From Planctomycetota bacterium (GTDB taxonomy: Bacteria > Planctomycetota > UBA1135 > GCA-002686595), in NCBI GenBank assembly GCA_002683825.1, contig NYUD01000071.1, positions 62,001 to 126,000 of the forward strand: 64,000 nt of DNA, read 5' to 3'. Within the stretch, counting starts at the first letter, position 1. Every line of letters begins with the position of its first letter. Both the position numbers and the translations under genes were made by a program. Below are positions 28,064-37,175 of this stretch, one piece after another. Under the pieces are notes generated by a model, which saw only the letters and a list, made by a program, of their open reading frames with translations, was not told where the DNA came from and made no database searches.

Positions 28064-28300
28064 CTACGCGCGCAACAACCGTTGCAAGAACGAGCGAGGG
28101 ATGCTGCGGGCATTGTGGTCCTTGCAGTCGCTGCGCAGGTTGATCTTCTTGTGGTTGCCCGCGATCTGTTGCTCGTCCAGGTAGGTCGTGGACTGCTTCG
28201 AGGGCATGTTGTCCGAGAAGTAGCACGCGTCAGCACGGGCCTCGTAGGGCGCGGAGCGGAAATGCGTGCAGTTCTTGCAGTCGACCTTGTTCTCGCTCAT
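28064..28300 (-). CDS. Small four-cysteine protein, probable metal site
   Basis: 78 aa starting at ATG 28300. Four Cys at residues 8, 11, 26 and 59 (C-x2-C-T-H-F, D-A-C-Y-F, S-D-C-K-D-H), with His13 and His62 nearby, form a plausible zinc or Fe-S site. The middle is polar and hydrophilic, the C-terminus basic. It is encoded 80 nt downstream of hsp20 on the same strand and ends 15 nt from the convergent nitrilase-family gene. No family recognised; the regular Cys spacing and conserved-looking C-K-N-C-T-H-F motif argue that it is a real protein. Confidence 0.6.
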   Translation of the reverse strand: MSENKVDCKNCTHFRSAPYEARADACYFSDNMPSKQSTTYLDEQQIAGNHKKINLRSDCKDHNARSIPRSFLQRLLRA

Positions 28301-28380
28301 CGTTCAGGTGTCTCGGGCCGGGAAAGGACGGTTCCTTCCCCGGCGGCCGAGAATCCTATCGTCGTCAGGCGGACTTTTCC

Positions 28381-28806
28381 CTAGGAGGCTTTGTCAGCAA
28401 TCTGCGCGGCTCCTTGCGTCACCGCGATCCTGCGCGGTGCGTCCGCCGCCGGGCGCGGCAGCGAGAGCGTCAAGACACCGTGCTCGAGGTGCGCGGTGCT
28501 GGCCTCGCCGTCGATGGCGAAGGGCATTTGCAGGCGGCGGGTGAAGGTGGGCGTCGCGTCCTCTTCGGAGGCGTCGGGTGCGCGAGTGCCGCGCAGGGTC
28601 AACCAGCGGCCTTCGACTTCGATTTCGAGCCTCTCCGGTGCGACACCGGGGAGCACGGCGCGGACGTGGAGGCCGTTCTCGTCCCGTTCCACGGAGGAGA
28701 TGGCACAGAAGCCTCCCCCGTCATCGGCGCCAAACGGGCTCTCGAGACGCGGGCCATTCAGGTGCAGAAAGGGTTGAAACAGAGGGTTCAAACGCATGGT
28801 GTCCAT
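28381..28806 (-). CDS. Hsp20 family small heat shock protein
   Basis: 141 aa from ATG 28806 (a second ATG three codons later is possible); the frame runs 39 codons further upstream without similarity. The alpha-crystallin domain spans about residues 38-125, with D-E-N-G-L-H-V-R-A-V-L-P-G-V at its start, E-G-R-W-L-T-L-R-G-T and the closing A-H-L-E-H-G-V-L-T-L-S-L-P-R. The C-terminal I-x-I/V motif reads I-A-V. It acts as an ATP-independent holdase in the cytosol. Upstream lie two hairpins, one with a T6 tract in the hsp20 direction, so leader-mediated control is possible. Confidence 0.9.
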   Translation of the reverse strand: MDTMRLNPLFQPFLHLNGPRLESPFGADDGGGFCAISSVERDENGLHVRAVLPGVAPERLEIEVEGRWLTLRGTRAPDASEEDATPTFTRRLQMPFAIDGEASTAHLEHGVLTLSLPRPAADAPRRIAVTQGAAQIADKAS

Positions 28807-28932
28807 CTTTCTGGTTCGGTGCGACCGCCCTCTCGGCGGGCGCGGAGACCCTGTAGGAGCAAGGGGGATGCCAGGCCCGGAAAACACCCTGAAGGGCCGT
28901 GGGAGAGGGTTCCTGGGCCTCATGGAGAGGTC

Positions 28933-28955
28933 GCAGCCGCCAAAATGGCGGCTGC
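28933..28955. repeat. 9-bp perfect hairpin upstream of hsp20
   Basis: Arms 28933-28941 and 28947-28955 (GCAGCCGCC with its complement), loop AAAAT. No T-run on either side. It lies about 130 nt upstream of the hsp20 start and 32 nt from the terminator-like T tract. Confidence 0.5.
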
Positions 28956-28986
28956 ACTGCCAAAGTGGCCTGGGCCCCGTGGCCCC

Positions 28987-29021
28987 AAAAAAGTAGCCGG
29001 CGAACCCACGAGTTCGCCGGC
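28987..29021 (-). terminator. Minus-strand intrinsic terminator without an upstream gene
   Basis: A perfect 10-bp stem (28996-29005 with 29012-29021) and 6-nt loop; read on the minus strand it is followed by TAC and six T. Nothing on the minus strand between here and 29243 looks like a coding gene, so it ends either antisense or leader transcription. It sits about 180 nt before the hsp20 start in the same orientation and could act as an attenuator. Confidence 0.65.
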
Positions 29022-29243
29022 CGTCTCTCTCGCGTTCTTCCTAGGAAAGGTTGAACCCCGCGGAGCAGCGCTCCCGGGAGGCCTTCTATCGGTCCCTCCG
29101 GAGCTTTGCTTGAGCGCTTCCGGGACGGCGGACCGGGGACGCCGCCGGCGCTATACTGCCACGCCTGGAAGGACCCGGACACGGTCCCCAAGTCCGCGCT
29201 AACCCCTTCCAAAAGACCCCCCAAGTTCCCTGGAGAGAAGCTC

Positions 29244-30428
29244 TTGAAAGAGGTAGTCATCGTCAGCGCCTGCCGTACTCCAATCGCCAGGTTCCAGGGC
29301 GGTCTCGCCTCGTTTCGCGCGCCCGAATTGGGCGCCCTGGCGGTGAAAGAAGCCCTGCGCCGGGCGAACGTCGCCGCCGATGCGGTCGAGGAGGTGATCC
29401 TCGGCAACGTGCTGCAGGCGGGTATCGGACAGAACCCCGCTCGGCAGGCCGCCCGCGCCGGGGGAATCCCCGACGAAGTGGGGGCCTTCACGGTCAACAA
29501 GGTCTGTGGTTCCGGGCTGAAAGCCGTGATGCTTGCGGCCCAGGCGATCCGCGCCGGCGATGCGGACGTCATCGTGGCGGGCGGCATGGAGAGCATGACG
29601 AACACGCCCTACCTCGTGCCCGCGGCGCGTAAAGGGGTACGTCTGGGCAACGCCCAGCTCGTCGATGGAATGGTTCACGACGGCCTCTGGGACATTTACA
29701 ACGACTTCCACATGGGGCTGACTGCGGAAAAGGTCGCGGAGGACTTCGACGTGTCGCGCTCCGCCCAGGATGTCTTCGCGGCCGAGAGTCACAGGAGGGC
29801 CGCCGAAGCGACCGCGGCGGGAAGATTCACCGATGAGATGTTCTCGGTCGAGGTGCCCCAGAGAAAGGCCGACCCGATCCAGTTTGCAACCGACGAGAGC
29901 ATCCGCGAAGGCACGACGGCCGAAGGCCTCTCCAAACTTCCTCCAGCCTTCAAGCGCGACGGTGGCACCGTCACCGCGGCCAACGCTTCCTCCATCAATG
30001 ACGGTGCTTCTGCTCTGGTCGTCATGAGCGCTTCAAGAGCCGAAGAGCTCGGCTGCAACCCGCTCGCGCGCATCACCGGCTACGCGACCGGCGGCGTGGC
30101 GCCCGAATGGGTCATGATGGCGCCCAGGGTCTCGATCGAAAAGGCCTCGGCCAAACAGGGCATGCAGCCTTCCGCCTTCGATCTGCACGAAGTCAACGAA
30201 GCCTTCTCCGCCGCCGCGTGCGCCCTGACGCGCGAGCTCGAGCTGGATCCCGAACGGGTCAACGTCAACGGTGGTGCGGTCGCCCTCGGTCATCCGATCG
30301 GTGCATCGGGTGCGCGGGTCCTGACCACCTTGCTCCATGCCATGCGTCAACGGGATGCGAAGACGGGCATGGCCTCGCTCTGCCTCGGGGGCGGAAACGC
30401 GGTTTCACTGACCGTGGAGGCCGTCTAG
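29244..30428 (+). CDS. Acetyl-CoA C-acetyltransferase (thiolase)
   Basis: 394 aa from TTG 29244, preceded by GGAGAG at a suitable distance; the frame continues 46 codons upstream, but this start matches the usual thiolase N-terminus ([10 protein letters not shown]) and length. Catalytic residues: Cys88 in V-C-G-S-G, His350 in G-H-P-I-G-A-S-G and Cys380 in L-C-L-G-G-G. It condenses two acetyl-CoA to acetoacetyl-CoA or cleaves 3-ketoacyl-CoA. First gene of the ten-gene operon; its stop abuts the GTG of the next gene. Two other thiolases are in the 54-58 kb cluster. Confidence 0.93.
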   Translation: MKEVVIVSACRTPIARFQGGLASFRAPELGALAVKEALRRANVAADAVEEVILGNVLQAGIGQNPARQAARAGGIPDEVGAFTVNKVCGSGLKAVMLAAQAIRAGDADVIVAGGMESMTNTPYLVPAARKGVRLGNAQLVDGMVHDGLWDIYNDFHMGLTAEKVAEDFDVSRSAQDVFAAESHRRAAEATAAGRFTDEMFSVEVPQRKADPIQFATDESIREGTTAEGLSKLPPAFKRDGGTVTAANASSINDGASALVVMSASRAEELGCNPLARITGYATGGVAPEWVMMAPRVSIEKASAKQGMQPSAFDLHEVNEAFSAAACALTRELELDPERVNVNGGAVALGHPIGASGARVLTTLLHAMRQRDAKTGMASLCLGGGNAVSLTVEAV

Positions 30429-31286
30429 GTGGCCGGCAAGCTCGAACGCATGGCCGTCATCGGTGCGGGCACCATGGGCAACGGGATCGCCCAGACCTTC
30501 GCGAGTTACGGGACGAACGTCCAGCTCGTCGACGTGGAGGAAGCCGCCCTGGACAGGGGCATGGCCGCGATCGGAAAGAGCCTCGCGCGCTTGGTCAAGA
30601 AGGAAAAGCTGACCCAGGCCGAGGCCGACGAGATCCAGGCTCGCGTTCGACCCTCGAGCCGTCTCGAGGACACAGGCGACGCCGCCCTGGTGGTCGAGGC
30701 CGTCGTCGAACGGGCGGACGTCAAACGCGACGTTTTCCAGAAGCTCGACAAGATCACTCCGGCGACCAGCATCCTGGCCACGAACACGAGCTCGATCTCG
30801 ATCACCGAGATCGCCGCCAATACCGAGCGTCCCGACAAGGTGATCGGGATGCACTTCATGAATCCGGTACCCTTGATGTCGCTGGTCGAGCTGATCCGCG
30901 GTCAGGAAACCTCCGACGAAACCTGCGCCCAGGCCACCGCCTTTTCCGAAGCCATCGGCAAGGTGCCTGTCGAAGCCAACGACTATCCGGGCTTCGTTTC
31001 GAATCGCGTCCTGATGCCCATGATCAACGAGGCCATCTACTGCCTCGTGGAGGGTGTCGCCGAAAAGGAAGCGATAGACACGATCATGAAGGTCGGGATG
31101 AACCATCCGATGGGGCCGCTTGCACTGGCCGATTTGATCGGACTCGACGTTTGCCTGGACATCATGAACGTCCTGCATTCGGGCCTCGGGGATTCGAAGT
31201 ACCGGCCGTGCCCCCTGCTGCGTCGCATGGTCGCTGCGGGCCGTCTGGGTCGTAAGGTGAAAAAGGGCTTCTACGACTACAACTGA
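30429..31286 (+). CDS. 3-hydroxybutyryl-CoA dehydrogenase
   Basis: 285 aa starting at GTG 30429, immediately after the thiolase stop with no spacer. N-terminal Rossmann fold with [10 protein letters not shown] (about residues 12-21), acidic Asp at the end of beta-2, and S-S-I-S-I-T-E-I; the catalytic His-Glu pair is in M-H-F-M-N-P-V and the following helix. C-terminal 3HCDH domain with [10 protein letters not shown]. It reduces acetoacetyl-CoA to 3-hydroxybutyryl-CoA with NAD(P)H, or the reverse. Together with the thiolase it forms a C4-CoA module. Length 285 aa fits the Hbd/PaaH group. Confidence 0.93.
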   Translation: MAGKLERMAVIGAGTMGNGIAQTFASYGTNVQLVDVEEAALDRGMAAIGKSLARLVKKEKLTQAEADEIQARVRPSSRLEDTGDAALVVEAVVERADVKRDVFQKLDKITPATSILATNTSSISITEIAANTERPDKVIGMHFMNPVPLMSLVELIRGQETSDETCAQATAFSEAIGKVPVEANDYPGFVSNRVLMPMINEAIYCLVEGVAEKEAIDTIMKVGMNHPMGPLALADLIGLDVCLDIMNVLHSGLGDSKYRPCPLLRRMVAAGRLGRKVKKGFYDYN

Positions 31287-31309
31287 AACGGTTCAGGAGA
31301 CCGAAGCGG

Positions 31310-32455
31310 ATGGATTTCAATCTGGACGAACAGCTCACGATGGTCCGCGACATGGCGCGCGGCTTCGCGAACGACGTTCTCGTACCGAACGCGCCCAAGC
31401 ACGACCGCCAAGCGAAACTGGGCCCCGAGATCTACGAGGGGATCGCCGAGTTGGGCCTGTGGGGCCTGACGGTCCCCGAGGAATACGACGGTGCAGGCAT
31501 GGGCAGCATCGAGCTTGCCGTCGTGCTGGTGGAGCTGAACCGTGGTTGTGCGTCGACCGGAGTGACGGTTTCGGTACACAACAGCTTGGTTTGCGCTCCC
31601 ATCATTCGTCACGGCGTCGCCGAACAGAAGCAGACCTGGCTGCCGCGCCTCGCCTCCGGCGAGGTGATCGGCGCCTACTGCCTGACGGAAGCCAATGCGG
31701 GTTCCGACGCTGCGGCGTTGGAGACGTCAGCCGTGCGCGATGGCGACAACTGGATTCTCAACGGCACCAAGCTGTGGGTGACCAACGGCGCCGACGCCGG
31801 CGTCTACATCGTCTACGCGCGTTCCGATCCCTCCGAGCCCAGGGCCCGGGGCATTTCGGCCTTCCTCGTGCCGGGCGATTCCCCCGGTCTTTCCGTGGGC
31901 AAGCAGGAAAAGAAGACCGGGATTCGTGCCTCCTCGACCACCGAAATCCTTCTGGAGAACGTGTGCGTCCCGCACGCGAACCTTCTCGGAGCGGAAGGCA
32001 GGGGCTTTCACCTGGCCATGGATACGCTCGACGGCGGTCGCATCGGGATCGCATCCCAGGCCGTCGGCATCGGTCAGGCCTGCCTCGAGGCGGCGCTCAA
32101 GTACTCGAACGAGCGCGAGCAGTTCGGCAAGTCCATCGGTCACTTCCAGGCGATCCAGTGGAAGCTGGCGGACATGTCGACCCAGCTCGAGGCTGCGCGG
32201 CTCTTGACGTTCAGGGCCGCCAAAGCGCGCGATTCGGGAGAATCCTGCAGCCAGGAGGCCGCCCAGGCCAAGCTCTTTGCTTCGAGGACAGCCAACTTCT
32301 GCGCCGACGAGTGCCTCCAGATCCATGGGGGTGCCGGCTATACCGACGACTTCCACGTCGAGCGTTTGCTTCGCGATGCCCGAATCACGGAAATCTACGA
32401 AGGCGCCACGGACATCCAGAGGATCGTCATCGCGCGCAAGCTGCTCGCCTCGTAG
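31310..32455 (+). CDS. Acyl-CoA dehydrogenase (short-chain type)
   Basis: 381 aa starting at ATG 31310. Typical ACAD fold: N-terminal helical domain, the FAD-binding A-Y-C-L-T-E-A-N-A-G-S-D (about residues 122-133), W-V-T-N-G-A-D, and Y-T-D-D-F-H-V-E-R near the end. The catalytic base is Glu in E-I-Y-E-G-A-T-D-I-Q, the position used by short-chain and butyryl-CoA enzymes. It oxidises acyl-CoA to 2-enoyl-CoA, giving electrons to an ETF that is not encoded in the window. It sits 23 nt after the hydroxyacyl-CoA dehydrogenase and 4 nt before the MeaB-type GTPase. A paralogue is at 35988. Confidence 0.93.
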   Translation: MDFNLDEQLTMVRDMARGFANDVLVPNAPKHDRQAKLGPEIYEGIAELGLWGLTVPEEYDGAGMGSIELAVVLVELNRGCASTGVTVSVHNSLVCAPIIRHGVAEQKQTWLPRLASGEVIGAYCLTEANAGSDAAALETSAVRDGDNWILNGTKLWVTNGADAGVYIVYARSDPSEPRARGISAFLVPGDSPGLSVGKQEKKTGIRASSTTEILLENVCVPHANLLGAEGRGFHLAMDTLDGGRIGIASQAVGIGQACLEAALKYSNEREQFGKSIGHFQAIQWKLADMSTQLEAARLLTFRAAKARDSGESCSQEAAQAKLFASRTANFCADECLQIHGGAGYTDDFHVERLLRDARITEIYEGATDIQRIVIARKLLAS

Positions 32456-32459
32456 CCGT

Positions 32460-33443
32460 ATGCAGGATTTGCTCGAGATCGTCGAACGCCTCTTCGCAGG
32501 TGATCGTGGGGCGCTGGCGCGCTTGATCTCGTGGGCCGAGAACCGCGATTCGCGTTTTCCCGCCGCGCTTGGACAGATCTACCCACGGGTCGGTCGCGCC
32601 TGGCGCATCGGCATCACCGGCCCGCCCGGTGCGGGAAAGAGTTCTTTGACGAATGGGCTCGTCCAGGCTGTGAGGGCTCGCGACGAAACCATCGCCGTGC
32701 TCGCCATCGATCCGTCTTCCCCCTTCACCGGGGGCGCGCTTCTCGGCGATCGCATCCGGATGGAGGAGAGGACGCAAGACAAGGGCGTCTATATCCGTTC
32801 GATGGCACAACGCGAGAGTCACGGTGGACTGGCGCGCGCTTCCTCGGACGCCTGCGACGTCATGGACGCCTTCGGCTTCGATCGGATCGTGGTGGAGACG
32901 GTCGGTGTTGGCCAGGCCGAGTACGACGTCATGGGAGCGGTCGATACTGTCGTCGTCGTCCTGTGTCCCGGCGCCGGGGACGGGATTCAAGCGATGAAGG
33001 CCGGGCTGCTCGAGGTGGCCGATGTGCTCTGTGTGAACAAGAGCGATCTCGACGGCGCCGACCGCTTGATCCTCGATCTCGAAGACGCCCTGCGACTGCG
33101 TCGACCGCGCGACCCTGCCGCCGCGGGGGCCGGCGCGATGACCCCTCCCGTCGTCGCCACCAGCGCCCACGAGGCAGAGGGGCTCGACGATCTTCTTGAA
33201 GCGATCGATTCCCACCGCCGGCACCTGGAAAGGGGAGAAGTCGAGGATCTCGAGAAAATACGACGCGGAAAACGAATCGCTCAGGTCCGCCGAGTCGTCG
33301 GAGAGCGGCTCGAGGAAGAGCTTTGGAGCTCTTCGGGCCACACCGCGACCGTAGATTCGCTCCTGGAGAAGTCCATTACGCCTTACGATGTCGCCGAAGA
33401 GATCCTGGGTTCGGTCCTGGGAGTCTCTCCAAAGACGCCATGA
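32460..33443 (+). CDS. meaB: MeaB/ArgK-type GTPase, acyl-CoA mutase chaperone
   Basis: 327 aa starting at ATG 32460. G3E-class GTPase: P-loop G-P-P-G-A-G-K-S-S near residues 53-61, switch regions with D-P-S-S-P-F-T-G-G and E-T-V-G-V-G-Q-A-E, and N-K-S-D for guanine recognition. A helical C-terminal part serves dimerisation. MeaB proteins gate B12 loading and protect or reactivate B12-dependent acyl-CoA mutases. The stop overlaps the ATG of the mutase large subunit (ATGA), a direct sign of coupled production. In some bacteria this GTPase is fused to isobutyryl-CoA mutase (IcmF); here it is separate. Confidence 0.92.
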   Translation: MQDLLEIVERLFAGDRGALARLISWAENRDSRFPAALGQIYPRVGRAWRIGITGPPGAGKSSLTNGLVQAVRARDETIAVLAIDPSSPFTGGALLGDRIRMEERTQDKGVYIRSMAQRESHGGLARASSDACDVMDAFGFDRIVVETVGVGQAEYDVMGAVDTVVVVLCPGAGDGIQAMKAGLLEVADVLCVNKSDLDGADRLILDLEDALRLRRPRDPAAAGAGAMTPPVVATSAHEAEGLDDLLEAIDSHRRHLERGEVEDLEKIRRGKRIAQVRRVVGERLEEELWSSSGHTATVDSLLEKSITPYDVAEEILGSVLGVSPKTP

Positions 33444-35137
33444 GCGAAACCGAGACCGCAGGAACCAACTCCAAGCGTTCTCCCGCGCCCGCCGGCGGGA
33501 TGGATCCGCGGCTCCTGTGGGAGCAGGCCCTGGCACAGGCGAAGCTGCGCGAGGCGAACTTCTCCACCCTCTCGGGCGTTCCGCTGGAGCCGCTCTATGG
33601 CCCCGACGATGTTCAGCTGGATTACCAGCGCGACCTCGGCTATCCCGGCGAGTACCCATTCACGCGCGGTGTGCATCCCTCGATGTATCGCGGTCGCCTG
33701 TGGACCATGCGACAGTTCGCGGGCTTCGGTTCTTCGAAGCAGACGAACGAGCGCTTCAAATTTCTTCTGGAGCACGGGCAGACAGGCCTTTCGACCGCCT
33801 TCGATTTCCCCACCTTGATGGGGTACGACTCCGACCACGAGCGCAGTCTCGGGGAGGTCGGACAGGTCGGCGTCGCCATTTCGTCCTTGATGGACATGGA
33901 GACGTTGTTGGAAGGCATCCCGATGGACCGGGTGTCGACATCGATGACCATCAACGGGCCGGCGCCGATTCTCTTGGCGTTCTACATCGCGGCGGGCGAA
34001 AACCAGGGTGTCGATCCCAAGCTCCTGCGCGGAACCGTTCAGAACGACATCCTCAAGGAATACCAGGCCCAAAACGCGTGGTTGGTCAAGTGCGAGCCTG
34101 CGCTGCGCATGATCACCGACGTGATGGAGTATTGTGCGCAGCACGTGCCCAAGTGGAATAGCATTTCCATTTCGGGCTATCACATTCGCGAGGCCGGATC
34201 GACCGCAGCGCAGGAGCTGGCCTTCACGTTGGCCAACGGGATGGAGTACGTCCGGCGCGGTATCGCCGTCGGGATGGATGTCGACGCCTTCGCACCGCGG
34301 TTGTCGTTCTTCTTCGATGCTCACCTCGACTTCTTTGAGGAGGTCGCGAAGTTCCGTGCCGCCCGTCGCATCTGGGCGCGCAAGCTGCGTAACGAGTTCG
34401 GTGCCAAGGATCCGCGCTCTTGGATGCTGCGCTTCCACACACAGACGGCAGGCGTATCGCTGACAGCACAGCAGCCCGAAAACAACATCGTGCGTACGGC
34501 GCTCGAAGCGTTTTCGGCCGTCCTCGGCGGCACCCAGTCGTTGCACACCAATTCGATGGACGAGACGCTGGCGCTGCCGACGGAGAAGGCCGCCAAGATC
34601 GCGTTGCGCACGCAGCAGATCATCGCCGAGGAAACCGAAGCGGCCCACGTGATCGATCCGCTGGCGGGCTCCTACTTTGTCGAGTCGCAGACCAACCGGC
34701 TGGAGGAGGAGGCCGAGGCCTACTTCCTGGAAATCGAAAAACGAGGCGGTGTGGTGTCGTGCATCGAACAGGGCTACATCCAGCGCGAGATCCACCACTC
34801 GGCGCTCGAATATCAACTGGCGGTGGAGCGCAAGCAGAAGAAAGTCGTTGGCGTCAACATCCATGTTGAGGAACTCGACGCCGCCCCCGAGATCGAACTC
34901 CTGCGGATCGATTCCGAGGTTGAGCGTGGCCAGCACGAACGCCTGGCCGAGCTGCGCAAGAAACGCGATTCGTCGAAGGCCCAGGCGGAACTCGATGCCG
35001 TCCGCGACGCTTGTCGCGACGGCGGCAATCTCTTGGAGCGTTTCGTTGCGGCAGCCCACGCAAACTGTACGCTCGGCGAGATCGCTGAAGTGTTGCGTCA
35101 GGAATTTGGCGAGTATGAAGAGCCGCGGATTATCTAA
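33440..35137 (+). CDS. B12-dependent acyl-CoA mutase large subunit, isobutyryl-CoA mutase-like
   Basis: 565 aa from ATG 33440; the upstream part of the open frame overlaps meaB. It is the substrate-binding TIM barrel of the methylmalonyl-CoA mutase family without the B12 domain. Two specificity positions can be read by alignment: R-Q-F-A-G-F has Phe93 where methylmalonyl-CoA mutase has Tyr89, and K-E-Y-Q-A-Q-N has Gln211 where it has Arg207. Phe/Gln is the known isobutyryl-CoA mutase pair, and the length (565 plus a 140-aa small subunit) matches the IcmA/IcmB format. The likely reaction is isobutyryl-CoA to n-butyryl-CoA. A methylmalonyl-CoA substrate is improbable without the Arg; other branched acyl-CoAs are possible. 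Confidence 0.88.
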   Translation: MSETETAGTNSKRSPAPAGGMDPRLLWEQALAQAKLREANFSTLSGVPLEPLYGPDDVQLDYQRDLGYPGEYPFTRGVHPSMYRGRLWTMRQFAGFGSSKQTNERFKFLLEHGQTGLSTAFDFPTLMGYDSDHERSLGEVGQVGVAISSLMDMETLLEGIPMDRVSTSMTINGPAPILLAFYIAAGENQGVDPKLLRGTVQNDILKEYQAQNAWLVKCEPALRMITDVMEYCAQHVPKWNSISISGYHIREAGSTAAQELAFTLANGMEYVRRGIAVGMDVDAFAPRLSFFFDAHLDFFEEVAKFRAARRIWARKLRNEFGAKDPRSWMLRFHTQTAGVSLTAQQPENNIVRTALEAFSAVLGGTQSLHTNSMDETLALPTEKAAKIALRTQQIIAEETEAAHVIDPLAGSYFVESQTNRLEEEAEAYFLEIEKRGGVVSCIEQGYIQREIHHSALEYQLAVERKQKKVVGVNIHVEELDAAPEIELLRIDSEVERGQHERLAELRKKRDSSKAQAELDAVRDACRDGGNLLERFVAAAHANCTLGEIAEVLRQEFGEYEEPRII

Positions 35138-35148
35138 GGACGACGAGC

Positions 35149-35571
35149 ATGGGACGAAGGATTCGTGTTCTGGTTGGCAAGCCCGGCCTCGATGGGCACG
35201 ATCGTGGTGCGAAGACCATTGCGGCCGTTTTACGCGACCACGGTATGGAGGTGATCTACACGGGCCTGCACCAAACGCCCGAGATGATCGCCGAGACGGC
35301 CCTGCAGGAAGACGTTGACGTCGTCGGGCTCTCGATCCTGTCCGGTGCACACATGACGCTTTTTCCCCGCGTGCGTGCGGAGCTCGAAAAACGCGGTCTG
35401 GGCCACGTCCTCCTGACGGGCGGGGGCATCATTTCGAAAGAGGACATGCAGGCCCTTGAAGAGCACGGCTACGTGCAGCTCTTCGGCCCCGGGACGGCGA
35501 CCGACGACATCGCCGATTGGATCAGGGAAGAGATGGTTAAACGCTGGAAGAACGAGGAGATCCCATTATGA
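35149..35571 (+). CDS. Acyl-CoA mutase small (B12-binding) subunit
   Basis: 140 aa starting at ATG 35149. The B12-binding Rossmann-like domain carries D-G-H-D-R-G at residues 15-20 (the D-x-H-x-x-G motif whose His replaces dimethylbenzimidazole as cobalt ligand), S-I-L-S-G and G-G-G-I-I. It delivers adenosylcobalamin to the large subunit encoded 11 nt upstream. The size equals that of IcmB and of split archaeal mutase small subunits. Its last codons overlap the ATG of the HTH protein (ATGA). Confidence 0.95.
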   Translation: MGRRIRVLVGKPGLDGHDRGAKTIAAVLRDHGMEVIYTGLHQTPEMIAETALQEDVDVVGLSILSGAHMTLFPRVRAELEKRGLGHVLLTGGGIISKEDMQALEEHGYVQLFGPGTATDDIADWIREEMVKRWKNEEIPL

Positions 35572-35954
35572 CCAGAGAGCCTTCAAGCTCCGCTCCCCCC
35601 GCTAGCGATCGTTCCACCGCCATACCGCGGGACGCGATCGACCCCCGGCGGGAAATCTTCAATCTGGAGGAGGCCGCCCGTTTTCTGGGGGTCAGCGTGA
35701 AGACCTTCAACAAGGTGCTTCACTCCGAGAGCCTTCCGGCCCGGAAGATTGGCCGTGAGTGGAAATTTTCACGCCAGGCCCTGGTCGCCTGGGTGGGAGA
35801 GGGTCGCAGTGACCGCTACTACCGCGAATCGGCGTTCACCCAAAACGGTGATTTACGTCCCCACCGTTCGGCTTCATCAGCCCCGCAGGACACGGGCTCT
35901 GAGACTTCTTCAACCCCGCGTCGCACGACGGGCTGGCGTCTGGAGCTGGATTGA
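35568..35954 (+). CDS. Excisionase-type HTH protein inside the mutase operon
   Basis: 128 aa starting at ATG 35568, overlapping the mutase small-subunit stop by 4 nt. Residues 30-75 form a winged-helix excisionase/MerR-like domain: [13 protein letters not shown] followed by the recognition helix and the wing around K-I-G-R-E-W-K-F-S. The N-terminal 28 residues and the C-terminal 50 are Ser/Pro/Arg-rich and probably disordered. No integrase or attachment site is near. It probably regulates this operon or acts as a structural adaptor; which is unknown. Stand-alone small domains of this type are often called excisionase-like although they regulate chromosomal genes. Confidence 0.8.
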   Translation: MTREPSSSAPPASDRSTAIPRDAIDPRREIFNLEEAARFLGVSVKTFNKVLHSESLPARKIGREWKFSRQALVAWVGEGRSDRYYRESAFTQNGDLRPHRSASSAPQDTGSETSSTPRRTTGWRLELD

Positions 35955-35987
35955 TCCCGCACCTGCATTCTCGACAATCCTCCGGCC

Positions 35988-37175
35988 ATGACGGTTAGCA
36001 GTCCGACCAAGTACACGTTACCCGGGATCCGCCACTCCTTCGATCTCACCGAAGAAGAGCGCATGATCCAGGAGATGATGCGCGAGTTCGCGCACTCGGA
36101 AGTGGCGCCGATCGCGGCGGAGATCGACGAAAACCACCGCTTCCCCACGGAAACGTGGGCGAAAATCGTCGAACTGGGCGTTCCCGGGATTCCCTTCTCC
36201 GAGGGCCTGGGAGGATCCAACGGCGGCACCCTGGCGTATGTCCTGGCCGTTGAGGAGCTCAGTCGCGTTTGCGGATCGACCGGACTGACCCTGGCCGCAC
36301 ACGTCAGTCTGGGGACGTATCCGATCTACGCCTGGGGCGGCGAGAAGCTGAGCAGCACCTATGTTCCCAAGCTGATCGCCGGTGATTACATGGGCGCCTA
36401 TGGCCTGACCGAGCCGAACGCGGGTTCCGATGCGGGCGGGACGCTGACGACCGCCGTTCTTCAGGGCGGCGAGTACATCCTCAATGGGCGCAAGTGCTTC
36501 TGTACGAACGCCAACCATGCGGGAACCTTCATCGTCACGGCCGTGACCGACCGTTCGGCAGCGGCGAAGGGCATCAGTGCCTTCGTCGTCCCGCGCGACA
36601 TCCCCGGGTTCTCTCTCGAAAAGGGTGAGCAGAAGCTCGGCATGCGCGGCTCGGATTGGGCGAGCCTCGTTTTCGAGGACGCGCGTATTCCGCGGGACCA
36701 CCTGTTGGGCCCCGAGGGCCAGGGGTTCGCGACCTTCATGAAGACGCTCGAGGGCGGTCGCGTTTCGATCGGCGCGCTGGGTTTGGGCATCGCCCAGGGT
36801 GCGTACGATTGTGCCCTGCAATATGCGAAGGAGCGTGAAGCCTTCGGCAAGCGTTTGGCGGATCAACAGGCCGTGGGTTTCAAGCTGGCCAACATGGCGG
36901 TAGAGATCGAAGCGGCGCGGCACCTGGTCTACCACGCCGCGCGCCTGAAGGATGCGGGTGAAAACTACGGTACTCAGGCCTCGATGGCCAAGCTGTACTC
37001 CTCCGAGGTCGCCATGCGCGTGACCTACGACGCGATCCAGATCTACGGCGGCTATGGTTACAGTCGTGAGTATCCCGTCGAGCGCATGTGGCGTGACGCG
37101 AAACTGTGCACGATCGGAGAAGGCACCAGCGAGGTACAGCGAATCATTATCTCGCGCTCGCTCCTGTGCAAGTGA
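35988..37175 (+). CDS. Acyl-CoA dehydrogenase, second operon copy
   Basis: 395 aa starting at ATG 35988. ACAD motifs: A-Y-G-L-T-E-P-N-A-G-S-D (FAD), F-C-T-N-A-N-H-A-G-T, a Q-x-Y-G-G-Y-G-Y-S-R-E-Y-P-V-E-R segment and G-E-G-T-S-E-V-Q-R with the catalytic Glu in the short-chain position. It has a longer N-terminus than the copy at 31310 and differs clearly from it in the substrate pocket (Y-G-L-T-E-P against Y-C-L-T-E-A), so the two probably take different acyl-CoAs, for example isobutyryl- and butyryl-CoA. The stop overlaps the GTG of the hydrolase gene. Confidence 0.92.
   Translation: MTVSSPTKYTLPGIRHSFDLTEEERMIQEMMREFAHSEVAPIAAEIDENHRFPTETWAKIVELGVPGIPFSEGLGGSNGGTLAYVLAVEELSRVCGSTGLTLAAHVSLGTYPIYAWGGEKLSSTYVPKLIAGDYMGAYGLTEPNAGSDAGGTLTTAVLQGGEYILNGRKCFCTNANHAGTFIVTAVTDRSAAAKGISAFVVPRDIPGFSLEKGEQKLGMRGSDWASLVFEDARIPRDHLLGPEGQGFATFMKTLEGGRVSIGALGLGIAQGAYDCALQYAKEREAFGKRLADQQAVGFKLANMAVEIEAARHLVYHAARLKDAGENYGTQASMAKLYSSEVAMRVTYDAIQIYGGYGYSREYPVERMWRDAKLCTIGEGTSEVQRIIISRSLLCK

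Larger units (their letters stand above)
28807..29243. other. Divergent region between hsp20 and the acyl-CoA operon
   Basis: 437 nt with no convincing protein gene. It contains two perfect hairpins, 28933-28955 and 28996-29021, the second with a T6 tract on the minus strand, and a TATACT hexamer at 29152-29157 that could be the -10 of the acyl-CoA operon (no good -35 at the right distance). I tested the minus-strand stretch 29022-29243 by eye against tRNA, 4.5S and 6S RNA and found no match. Confidence 0.5.

Noticed and set aside
29022-29243. 4.5S RNA, 6S RNA or a tRNA on the minus strand before the orphan terminator
   Set aside because: The conserved signal-recognition core and cloverleaf features are absent; pairing is only local.
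33383-35350. A 655-codon antisense open frame opposite the acyl-CoA mutase
   Set aside because: High GC makes long antisense frames common; composition is Arg/Gly/His-rich and unlike a protein, and the sense strand has a complete well-known enzyme.
35568-35954. Excisionase-like HTH as evidence for a prophage or integrative element
   Set aside because: No integrase, attachment repeats, transposase or phage genes nearby; the gene overlaps a metabolic gene.
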